DNA of 64,000 nucleotides from Pseudonocardia hydrocarbonoxydans. GTDB taxonomy: Bacteria > Actinomycetota > Actinomycetes > Mycobacteriales > Pseudonocardiaceae. Numbering within the stretch: position 1 is the stretch's first letter; each line of letters starts with the position of its first letter. The notes below the pieces were generated by a model, which worked only from the letters and a program-made list of their open reading frames with translations, had not been told where the DNA came from and did not search any database. Of this stretch, positions 45,829-55,480 are shown piece after piece. The stretch spans positions 62,001 through 126,000 of the forward strand of contig NZ_BJNG01000035.1 in assembly GCF_006539565.1 (NCBI RefSeq). Direction: 5' to 3'. A program made the translations under genes and the position numbers.

Positions 45829-46854
45829 TCAGCTCGGCGTCCGGCGCCGCCGGGCCAGCCCGACGACCACCGCGACGATCGCGAGCAGCGCCAGCACCAG
45901 CCACACCAGGACGGCGACGACCCCGATCCCGGTCACCGCGACCGCCCCGAACAGACCCACGCAGACCGCGAGCGCGACGCAGGTGAACGCGAGCGGCCGG
46001 TCGGCCCGCACCGCGGCGAGCGTGGCGGGGCGGGTGCTGGCCGGCAGGTTCCGCAGCGTGCGCCAGGACGCCACAGCGACGACGCCCAGCACCAGCGCGC
46101 CGCCGATCCGGACCGGCACGGAGGGGGTGGCCCCGTCCCCACCGCCCGCCGCGATCACCACGAACACGCCCACCACCAGCACGATCCGCAGCAGCCACGC
46201 CAGTCGCCACACCACCGCGGCGATGTTGCGCAGCACCAGGGGCTGCGTCGGGTCCATCCGCCCGGCCTCGACGAGCCCGCGCAGCGCGTCGCCGGGGCGG
46301 TGGGCCTGCAGGTCGAGCACGGCGAGGTCGTGGCGGGCGGCGGCGTTGTCGGGATCCAGGCGCAGCGTCTCGGCGTAGGCGCGGCGGGCGGTGACCAGGT
46401 CGTGGCGGTCCGAGGCGACGTCGGCCAGCCGCAGGTGCGCGGCGGGCTCCGCCGGTGCCAGCTCGACGGCCCGCAGCGCCACCCGCTGGGCGTCGTCGAG
46501 GCGCCCGGCGATCTGCAGGACCGTGGCGTAGCCGAGCGCGGCGAACGGCTCGTTCGGGGCCAGGCTCACGGCCGCGTACCCGGCGTGCAGCGCCTCGGTG
46601 TGGCGGCCCAGCCGTGCCAGCAGCACGCCCCGGACGCGGTGCACGCGCTCGTCCTGCGGGGCCAGCGCGGCCGCGGCGTCGGCCGCGGCGAGCCCGTCGG
46701 CGTGGCGCTCCGCCGACAGCAGCACCGCGGCCAGCTCGGTGAGCACGGCCGCGTCCTGCGGGTCGGCGGCCAGCGCCTCCCGCGCGGTCCGCTCGGCGTC
46801 GTCGAGTCGGCGCAGCGTCCGCAGCTGCGCGACCCGCGACGCGGCGCCGCTCAC
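45829..46854 (-). CDS. TPR protein with C-terminal membrane helices
   Basis: A 341-residue protein. The first ~210 residues are tetratricopeptide repeats (DAERTAREALAADPQDAAVL, RHTEALHAGYAAVSLAPNEP, DDAQRVALRAVELAPAEPAA, ARRAYAETLRLDPDNAAARH). About four membrane helices follow (LLRIVLVVGVFVVIAAGG, IGGALVLGVVAVAS, FTCVALAVCVGLFGAVAV, VAVLVWLVLALLAIVAVVVG). The GTG start overlaps the stop of the AAA+ gene (GTGA), so both are co-translated; it may anchor the ATPase or its substrates at the membrane. Confidence 0.75.
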   Translation of the reverse strand: MSGAASRVAQLRTLRRLDDAERTAREALAADPQDAAVLTELAAVLLSAERHADGLAAADAAAALAPQDERVHRVRGVLLARLGRHTEALHAGYAAVSLAPNEPFAALGYATVLQIAGRLDDAQRVALRAVELAPAEPAAHLRLADVASDRHDLVTARRAYAETLRLDPDNAAARHDLAVLDLQAHRPGDALRGLVEAGRMDPTQPLVLRNIAAVVWRLAWLLRIVLVVGVFVVIAAGGGDGATPSVPVRIGGALVLGVVAVASWRTLRNLPASTRPATLAAVRADRPLAFTCVALAVCVGLFGAVAVTGIGVVAVLVWLVLALLAIVAVVVGLARRRRTPS

Positions 46855-48029
46855 AGCTTCCGGTTCTGCTTGAGGTAGGCGGCCAGGTCGTCGTAGCTGC
46901 CGTCGGTGTTGGCGAACGCGACGACGTTGCGGGCCGTGGCGAACCACGGCCCGGTGCTCGGGCGCACCTCGGCCAGCGCGGCGTCGAGGTCGGCCATGCC
47001 GACGGGGCGGACGGAGCCCAGCCGCACCGAGTCGGCCAGCGCCCGCTCGACGGCGGTGGTGCACAGGTGCGCCAGGTCGGCGCCGGAGAAGTGCTCGGTG
47101 GAGCGGGTGAGGCGGTCGAGGTCGATGCCGCTGACGGGCCGGTCACGCAGGTGGTGGCGCAGGATCGCCGCGCGCGCGGGCGCGTCCGGCGGCAGGACCA
47201 GCAGCATCCGGTCGAAGCGGCCGGGGCGGCGCAGGGCGCTGTCGACGTCCCACGGGTGGTTGGTGGCGCCGAGCACGAACACGCCCTCGTTGCGGCCGGC
47301 GTCGAGCTCGGCGAGCAGCGTGTTGACGGTGTTGCGCATGCTGGAGGAGTGCGTCAGGTGCGAGCGCTTCTGGCCGAGCGCGTCGACCTCGTCGAAGAAC
47401 AGGACGCACGGGGCGTTGCGGCGCGCGGCCTCGAAGACCTGGGTGAGGTTGCGCTCGCTGGAGCCGGTGTACATGTCGAGCACGTCGGAGATGCCGACCT
47501 CGTAGAACGACGCCCCCAGCTCGCCCGCGACGGCCCGCGCCACGAACGTCTTGCCGCAGCCGGGGGGCCCGTAGAGCAGCAGCCCGCCCGCGGTGCTCGT
47601 CCCGAACGCCCTCGCCAGCTCCGGGTTGCGCATCGGGCCGAGCAGCGTCATCTCCAGCCGCTGCTTGACCTGCTCCATCCCGCCGACGTCGGCCAGGGTC
47701 AGCGACGGCCGCTCGACGTCCTCGGTGACGGCGTCGGGCCGGTACTCCTGCGCGAACCCGGCCTCCAGCGGCCCGAGCTCCTGCTCGGCGCGCCCCCAGT
47801 CGAAACCCGGCTCGACCGGCCGCGCGATCGCGGCGGTCAGCCGCTGCAGCAGCGCGACCGCCCGGGGGTCTCCGGGCGCGCGCGACAGCGCCTGCGTGCA
47901 GTGGGCCAGCGCCTCGGGGAGCCGGTCGCGGGCGGCGAGCAGGTCGGCGACGTGCAGCCGCAGCGGCACGTCGTCGGGTGAGGCGTCGACCGCTGCCAGG
48001 AGGCTGCCGAGGAGGGCGTCGTCGGGCAC
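46851..48029 (-). CDS. AAA+ ATPase with N-terminal TPR segment
   Basis: A 392-residue single-ring AAA+ ATPase. The first ~70 residues look like TPR-type helices (RLHVADLLAARDRLPEALAH). The AAA module begins near 110 (LTLADVGGMEQVKQRLEMTL) with Walker A YGPPGCGKTF, pore-loop-like MYTGSSERN, Walker B LFFDEVDALG, sensor-1 GATN and arginine fingers RRPGRFDR, like CDC48/FtsH-class unfoldases, but without any protease domain. The partner is the overlapping TPR/membrane gene. It probably remodels proteins at the membrane; the substrate is unknown. Confidence 0.85.
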   Translation of the reverse strand: MPDDALLGSLLAAVDASPDDVPLRLHVADLLAARDRLPEALAHCTQALSRAPGDPRAVALLQRLTAAIARPVEPGFDWGRAEQELGPLEAGFAQEYRPDAVTEDVERPSLTLADVGGMEQVKQRLEMTLLGPMRNPELARAFGTSTAGGLLLYGPPGCGKTFVARAVAGELGASFYEVGISDVLDMYTGSSERNLTQVFEAARRNAPCVLFFDEVDALGQKRSHLTHSSSMRNTVNTLLAELDAGRNEGVFVLGATNHPWDVDSALRRPGRFDRMLLVLPPDAPARAAILRHHLRDRPVSGIDLDRLTRSTEHFSGADLAHLCTTAVERALADSVRLGSVRPVGMADLDAALAEVRPSTGPWFATARNVVAFANTDGSYDDLAAYLKQNRKL

Positions 48030-48082
48030 CTCCCCAGTATGGCCACGGCCGCGGGGTGCCCTCCCGGTGATAGGACTCCCCC

Positions 48083-49129
48083 ATGACCCCGACGCGTGTG
48101 GCGCAGTTCTGCGACCGGTTCGGCCTGCGGGTGCCGATCCTCTCGGCCCCGATGGCCGGTGCCTGCCCGCCGGCGCTCGCCGTCGCCGTCGCGCAGGCGG
48201 GCGGGATGGGCGCCGCCGGGGTGGTGCTCGACGGCCCGGAGCGCATCGCCGACTGGGCCGACGCGTTCCGCGCGGGCTCCTCCGGGGCGTTCCAGCTCAA
48301 CCTCTGGGTCCCCGACGAGCCCGTCGACGAGCCCGCGCGCACCGCCGCCGCGGCGGCGTTCCTCGACCGCTTCGGCACCCCCGGCGGGCCCGGCCCGGCC
48401 GCGCCGGTGTTCGCCGAGCAGTGCGACGCCGTGCTGGCCGCCCGGCCGACCGCCGCCTCGTCGATCATGGGGTTGTTCGACGGGGACTACGTGGCGCGGC
48501 TGCACGAGGCGGGCGTCGCCTGGTTCGCCTGCGCCACCACCCTCGACGAGGCGCTGGCCGCGCAGGAGGCGGGTGCCGACGCCGTCGTCGCCCAGGGGAT
48601 GGAGGCGGGCGGGCACCGCGGCGTGTTCGACCCGGCCGCCGCCGAGGGCACGTCGGTCGGCCTGTTCGCGCTGGTCCCGCGCCTGGCCGACGCGCTGGAA
48701 GTGCCGGTGATCGCGGCCGGCGGCATCGCCGACTGCCGGGGCGTGGCGGCGGCGATCGCGCTGGGCGCGAGCGCGGTGCAGGTGGGCACGGCGCTGCTGC
48801 GCGCCCCGGAGACGGCGATCGCCCCGGAGTGGGCGGCCTCGCTCGACGGTCTTGCGCCCGAGGCCACCGTGACCACCCGCGCCTACACCGGCCGGCTCGC
48901 CCGGGCCGCCCCCACGCCGTACGTGACGGCCTGGACCGCCCCCGACGCCCCACCGCCCGCGCCCTACCCGGACCAGCGCGCGCTCGTCGCCCGGATGCGG
49001 CGCGGGGAGCCCGGGGGGCTCGACCGCGCCAACCACTGGGCGGGGCAGTCCGCGGCGCTGGCTCGAGCGGAGCCGGCGGGCGAGGTCGTCACGCGGATGT
49101 GGGCCGAGGCGCGGGCGCTACTCGGGTGA
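48083..49129 (+). CDS. Nitronate monooxygenase (2-nitropropane dioxygenase-like)
   Basis: A 348-residue FMN-binding TIM-barrel enzyme. Motifs are LSAPMAGACPPALAVAVAQA, the class-typical AQGMEAGGHRG with its His, VPVIAAGGIADCRGVAAAI and ALGASAVQVGTALLRAPE. It would oxidise alkyl nitronates to carbonyl compounds and nitrite; actual substrates may differ since the family includes other FMN enzymes. Its 3' end overlaps the convergent toxin gene by 12 bp. Divergent from the AAA+ gene. Confidence 0.87.
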   Translation: MTPTRVAQFCDRFGLRVPILSAPMAGACPPALAVAVAQAGGMGAAGVVLDGPERIADWADAFRAGSSGAFQLNLWVPDEPVDEPARTAAAAAFLDRFGTPGGPGPAAPVFAEQCDAVLAARPTAASSIMGLFDGDYVARLHEAGVAWFACATTLDEALAAQEAGADAVVAQGMEAGGHRGVFDPAAAEGTSVGLFALVPRLADALEVPVIAAGGIADCRGVAAAIALGASAVQVGTALLRAPETAIAPEWAASLDGLAPEATVTTRAYTGRLARAAPTPYVTAWTAPDAPPPAPYPDQRALVARMRRGEPGGLDRANHWAGQSAALARAEPAGEVVTRMWAEARALLG

Positions 49130-49528
49130 GATCAGCTCGACGGTCGGGAAGTACGTCCGGTACCGCCCCGCATCGCGGCTGAGCAGGCGCATGTCGAGGA
49201 CGGCGGCGTGGGCGCCGACGAAGAGGTCCGGAAGGGTCGAGGTGCGGGTGCCGCCGCGGCGGCGGTAGTCACCGAAGCAGCGGGCCGCGAGGAAACCGGC
49301 GGCCCAGGGCAGGTTGCCGCGGACGAAGCGGGTGGACAGCACGTCGTCGAGCTCCTCGATCGTCGAGAACCGCAGCGAGATCTCGGCGTAGACGATCTGG
49401 TTGAGCACCACCGGGCCGCGGTCGAACGCCTCGGCCAGGTGCCGGGCCGACCACTCCTGCCAGTGCGGATCCCGCGTGAACAGGTCGAGCAGCACGTTCG
49501 AGTCGACGAGCGTGGCCCGCTCGGTCAC
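49118..49528 (-). CDS. PIN-domain toxin (VapC-like)
   Basis: A 136-residue PIN-domain ribonuclease. The first acidic block is LVDSNVLLDLF, a middle acid lies in YAEISLRF, and the C-terminal acids lie in LPDLFVGAHAAVLDMRLLSR followed by RYRTYFPTVELISPE. VapC toxins cut RNA and are held inactive by the antitoxin. The GTG start overlaps the antitoxin stop (GTGA), the classic arrangement. The frame is open upstream but the antitoxin overlap decides the start. Confidence 0.85.
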   Translation of the reverse strand: MTERATLVDSNVLLDLFTRDPHWQEWSARHLAEAFDRGPVVLNQIVYAEISLRFSTIEELDDVLSTRFVRGNLPWAAGFLAARCFGDYRRRGGTRTSTLPDLFVGAHAAVLDMRLLSRDAGRYRTYFPTVELISPE

Positions 49529-49758
49529 CCGTCCTCGCCACGGGTCAGGGACATGATCTCGTCGGTGCTCAGCTCGACGTCGCCCCGTCCGATCAGGGCG
49601 TCGACCATCCGGTGGCCGCGGCCCGTGGGCCCGGTCGCCGGGACGATGGTGGCGACGCCGTCGCGGACGACGACGTCGACCTCGTCGCCCGGCTGGAGCC
49701 CGAGCTCGTGCCGGACGTGCTGCGGGATGGTGATCTGCCCCTTGCTCGTGAGACGCAC
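49525..49758 (-). CDS. AbrB/SpoVT-domain antitoxin (VapB-like)
   Basis: A 77-residue protein with a swapped-hairpin AbrB DNA-binding domain at the N-terminus (RLTSKGQITIPQHVRHELGL, QPGDEVDVVVRDGVATIVPA) and a C-terminal ~30-residue part that should bind the toxin (MVDALIGRGDVELSTDEIMS). It is expected to repress its own promoter through the inverted repeat just upstream. The GTG at 49758 begins the conserved domain. Confidence 0.85.
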   Translation of the reverse strand: MRLTSKGQITIPQHVRHELGLQPGDEVDVVVRDGVATIVPATGPTGRGHRMVDALIGRGDVELSTDEIMSLTRGEDG

Positions 49759-49761
49759 GCG

Positions 49762-49789
49762 GTAAGAGTAACACCGGTAAGACTCTTAC
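49762..49789 (-). promoter_or_regulatory. Probable antitoxin operator
   Basis: Perfect inverted repeat GTAAGAGT (49762-49769)/ACTCTTAC (49782-49789) with 12 bp between, 4 bp upstream of the antitoxin start. A direct GGTAAGA copy lies in the loop (49776). It is AT-richer than its surroundings and ends 12 bp from the clpB HAIR site. Confidence 0.65.
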
Positions 49790-49801
49790 TACCCGTTTCT
49801 C

Positions 49802-49822
49802 CTTGAGCGGAACACACTCAAC
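49802..49822 (+). promoter_or_regulatory. HAIR operator (HspR site) upstream of clpB
   Basis: CTTGAGC-N7-ACTCAAC, close to the HspR consensus in both half-sites and spacing, 69-89 bp before the clpB start. Confidence 0.82.
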
Positions 49823-49890
49823 TTTCCTGACGTTGGCACAGTCGACGGGCACGATGGAGGCCCAGGCGACACGCAGGAGGACCCGAGCGG

Positions 49891-52491
<2,601 letters not shown>

Positions 52492-52558
52492 CCCCACCCC
52501 CTCCCCGCACCCCGCCCCCGCCGCCCCCACCACCCCCACCGGCCCACCGCCCCGGATC

Positions 52559-52609
52559 GCAGTGGGGTGGCTTCACTGCAACTGCGTTGGAGTGAAGCCA
52601 CACCACTGC
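52559..52609 (+). terminator. Hairpin after clpB
   Basis: Arms GCAGTGGGGTGGCTTCACT (52559-52577) and 52591-52609 pair at 18 of 19 positions, with further CAA/TTG pairing near the loop. The remaining gap 52492-52720 is C-rich then G-rich and shows no gene. Confidence 0.75.
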
Positions 52610-52720
52610 AAGGCGGGCGGGGGTGGGCGCGGGGGGTGGGGCGCGGGGTGTCCGGCCCCGGCGGCGGGCGGGCGTGTGGCGTTGCCGGGGTTTGCCCGGC
52701 CGCGGGGCTAGGGTGCGGCC

Positions 52721-53377
52721 GTGGGCATTCCGTCGGGCGTGTGGTTCGTCATCGCCGTGGTCGCGCTGCTGGTCGGCGTCGCGTTGCTGGTCCTCGACCG
52801 GCGCCGCGCCGACGGGGGAGCCGCGCGCGACCGTCGCCGCTGGGCGGCCGCGCGCGAGTGGGAGTACCTCGACAGCGATCCGGTCCTGCCCAGCCGCTGG
52901 CGCTACGGCACGATCCACCAGGGCGGGCCGGGCGTCGCCCGCAACCTGATCAGCGGCGACGTCCCCACCCCGGACGGCCCGCGCCAGGCCTACGTGTTCG
53001 ACCACGAGCAGGCCGGGCGGCTCAGCTCCGTGCTCGCGGCGGTGCAGGTGCGCAACCCGGTGCCCGCGGCCGTCGAGCTGCGGCTGCCCTCGGCCCCGCT
53101 GCCCGACGACGCCGGTCTCGACCTGCTGGAGCCCGTCGGTGTCCGCTACGCCTTCGTGGCCGACGCCGACGCCGTGCGCCCGCTGCTGACCAAGCGTCTC
53201 GCCCGGGCCGCCGACGCGGTGGGCGACGACGTCGAGCTGCTGTGGGCCGAGGAGGCCTGGGTGCTGGCCACCGCGCCGCTGAACTCCACCGTCGACCGCC
53301 TGCAGGACCTGCTGGCCGACCTGTCGGAGGTCGCCACCGCCCTGGAACGCGCCGACCGCAGCGCCACCTCGCGCTAG
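52721..53377 (+). CDS. Conserved single-span membrane protein
   Basis: A 218-residue protein with one N-terminal membrane helix (GVWFVIAVVALLVGVALLVL), a basic stop-transfer region (DRRRADGG) and a soluble domain (REWEYLDSDPVLPSRWRYGT, AYVFDHEQAGRLSSVLAAVQ, ELRLPSAPLPDDAGLDLLEP). It has the place, between clpB and pyrE, and character of M. tuberculosis Rv0383c, a conserved protein of unknown function. The GTG at 52721 lacks a strong ribosome site. The next gene starts at the base after its stop. Confidence 0.78.
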   Translation: MGIPSGVWFVIAVVALLVGVALLVLDRRRADGGAARDRRRWAAAREWEYLDSDPVLPSRWRYGTIHQGGPGVARNLISGDVPTPDGPRQAYVFDHEQAGRLSSVLAAVQVRNPVPAAVELRLPSAPLPDDAGLDLLEPVGVRYAFVADADAVRPLLTKRLARAADAVGDDVELLWAEEAWVLATAPLNSTVDRLQDLLADLSEVATALERADRSATSR

Positions 53378-54139
53378 ATGCCCACGGCACTGGTCACCGG
53401 AGCCACCTCCGGCATCGGGGCGGCGTTCGCCTCCCGGCTGGCCCGCGAGGGCCGCGACCTCGTGCTCGTCGCACGGGACCGGCAGCGGCTGGAGTCCACC
53501 GCGGCGGCGCTGCGCGGCGGGGTCGAGGTCGAGGTGCTGCCCGCCGACCTCACCACCGACGAGGGGCGCGCGGCCGTCGTCGCCCGGCTGGGCGGCGCCC
53601 CGGTCGACCTGCTGGTCAACAACGCGGGCATGGCACTGTCCGGGTCGTTCCTGGACTGCACCCCCGACGACCTGGCCCGCCAGCTCGCGCTGAACGTCGG
53701 CGCGGTGCTGGCGCTGACCAGGGCGGCCCTGCCGGGGATGGTGCAGCGCGGCCGCGGCGGGGTGGTCAACGTCTCCAGCGTCGCCGGGTTCCTGGCCGGG
53801 CGGGGCTCCACCTACAGTGCGGACAAGGCGTGGGTCACGTCGTTCACCGAGGGGGTGGCGGCGTCGCTGCACGGCACGGGGGTGCGGGCGATGGCGCTGT
53901 GTCCGGGGTTCGTGCGCACCGAGTTCCACCAGCGCGCGGGCATCGACGTCGGCACGCGGACCGGGCCGCTGTGGCTCGACGCCGACCGGGTCGTCGCCGA
54001 CGCCCTGGCCGATCTCGCGAGGGGGAGGACCGTGTCCGTTCCGGGCCCGCAGTACAAGGCGATCGTCGCGCTGGCCGACGTGCTGCCGCGCGCGCTGATG
54101 CGCCGCATCACCGCCACCTTCGACCGGGACCGGACGTGA
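53378..54139 (+). CDS. Short-chain dehydrogenase/reductase
   Basis: A 253-residue Rossmann-fold SDR. The cofactor motif [11 protein letters not shown], the NNAG motif ([10 protein letters not shown]), catalytic Ser ([10 protein letters not shown]) and the YxxxK pair ([10 protein letters not shown]) are all intact. The Arg after the first beta strand region ([16 protein letters not shown]) suggests NADPH. The substrate is unknown. It abuts the previous stop and overlaps pyrE by 4 bp, so it is co-expressed with nucleotide synthesis, probably by chance of operon layout. Confidence 0.9.
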   Translation: MPTALVTGATSGIGAAFASRLAREGRDLVLVARDRQRLESTAAALRGGVEVEVLPADLTTDEGRAAVVARLGGAPVDLLVNNAGMALSGSFLDCTPDDLARQLALNVGAVLALTRAALPGMVQRGRGGVVNVSSVAGFLAGRGSTYSADKAWVTSFTEGVAASLHGTGVRAMALCPGFVRTEFHQRAGIDVGTRTGPLWLDADRVVADALADLARGRTVSVPGPQYKAIVALADVLPRALMRRITATFDRDRT

Positions 54140-54702
54140 CCTCGCCCGCGCAGGCGAGCGCGGAGCTCGCGGAGCTGGCCGCGCTGGTCCGCGAGCACGG
54201 GGTCGTGCACGGCCGGGTCACGCTGGCCTCGGGCGTCGAGTCCGACCACTACGTCGACCTGCGCCGGGTCACGCTGCACCACGCGGCGGCCCCGCTGGTC
54301 GGGCGACTGGTGCGGGTGCTCACGGCCGACTGGGACTACTCCGCCGTCGGCGGCCTCACCCTCGGAGCCGACCCGATCGCCGACGCCGTGCTGCACGCGG
54401 CGTCCGTCGAGCCCGACGCCGGACCCGTCGACGCGTTCGTGGTGCGCAAGTCCACCAAGGAGCACGGGATGCAGCGGCTCATCGAGGGCCCCGACATCAC
54501 CGGCCGCCGCGTGCTCGTCGTCGAGGACACCTCGACGACGGGGGGCTCGGTGCTCACCGCCGTCCGCGCGGTGCGTGCGGCCGGGGCCGAGATCGTCGGC
54601 GTGGCCACGATCGTCGACCGCGACACCGGCGCCCGGGAGGCGATCGAGGCCGAGGGGCTCGCCTACCGCGCGCTGCTCGGACTACCCGATCTGGGTCTCT
54701 AG
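54136..54702 (+). CDS. pyrE: Orotate phosphoribosyltransferase
   Basis: A 188-residue type I phosphoribosyltransferase converting orotate and PRPP to OMP in pyrimidine synthesis. Motifs are [20 protein letters not shown] at the orotate site, the lysine loop [10 protein letters not shown], and the PRPP-binding [13 protein letters not shown]. The GTG start overlaps the SDR stop. Gene order clpB - membrane protein - pyrE matches mycobacteria apart from the inserted SDR. Confidence 0.94.
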   Translation: MTSPAQASAELAELAALVREHGVVHGRVTLASGVESDHYVDLRRVTLHHAAAPLVGRLVRVLTADWDYSAVGGLTLGADPIADAVLHAASVEPDAGPVDAFVVRKSTKEHGMQRLIEGPDITGRRVLVVEDTSTTGGSVLTAVRAVRAAGAEIVGVATIVDRDTGAREAIEAEGLAYRALLGLPDLGL

Positions 54703-54805
54703 CTTCGGCTGCCCGGAAACCTGCTCGCAACCGTTCGGACGATCCGCCGCGCCGTTTCGTGACGCATACTCGTCAATCACGAGAAGGTCACGGCGGGAGG
54801 CTCCT

Positions 54806-55480
54806 ATGCGGTTTCGCACTGGTCAGCGCTCCGCCGGTGTCCTGATTGCGTCCATTCTGTGCCTTCTGATGACCGTTTCGTGCGGTTCGCCGGAATACAC
54901 CTACGTCGCCAACTCAGAGGAACGCACCTACGTCCGATTGCCCGTCGACTGGCGGGCCGTCGACGCCGACGAGCTGGCCGCCGCACTGGGCCTGGACACC
55001 GGGGCCGCCCTGTCCGAGCAGGGTCTGTGGCTGGAGGGCTACGACGCCGACCTGCTGCCGTCCGCGGCGCACCTGTTCGGCCCGCACGCCCCGGCGCCGA
55101 CCGGGCTGCTGCTCGTGCAGGACGTCGCGGCGCCCGCCCGCGGGCAGTACTCGCTCGACCGGCTGCGTGACCTGTTCCAGCCCACCTCGGAGACCGGGCG
55201 CCGGGCGCTCGCCCAGAACCCCGGCTCGCCGCTCACCGACTTCGCCCTGCTCGCCGACGAGGTGCTCACCCCCGGCGACGGCATCCGCGGCGTGCGGGTC
55301 GTCTACCGCTACCGGGTCGGGGGCGGGCCCATGCAGGTGTTCGACAAGACCGCCTACGTCAACGACGACGCCAGCAAGCTCTACGTGTTCGTGGCCCGGT
55401 GCTCCTCGGAGTGCTACGGGCAGCACCAGGAGGAGATCGAGCGCGCGGTCTCCTCGTTCACCGTCCTGGAGGGTCCGTGA
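54806..55480 (+). CDS. Lipoprotein of unknown function
   Basis: A 224-residue lipoprotein with signal peptide and lipobox (LCLLMTVSC, Cys31), followed by a ~190-residue exported domain (YTYVANSEERTYVRLPVDWR, LLLVQDVAAPARGQYSLDRL, GVRVVYRYRVGGGPMQVFDK) with two Cys near the end (ARCSSECYG). No known family is recognised. The ATG has a strong ribosome site (CGGGAGG), and the stop overlaps the FtsH-like gene by 4 bp, so the lipoprotein probably works with that membrane protease. An AT-richer promoter region lies upstream (54703-54805). Confidence 0.82.
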   Translation: MRFRTGQRSAGVLIASILCLLMTVSCGSPEYTYVANSEERTYVRLPVDWRAVDADELAAALGLDTGAALSEQGLWLEGYDADLLPSAAHLFGPHAPAPTGLLLVQDVAAPARGQYSLDRLRDLFQPTSETGRRALAQNPGSPLTDFALLADEVLTPGDGIRGVRVVYRYRVGGGPMQVFDKTAYVNDDASKLYVFVARCSSECYGQHQEEIERAVSSFTVLEGP

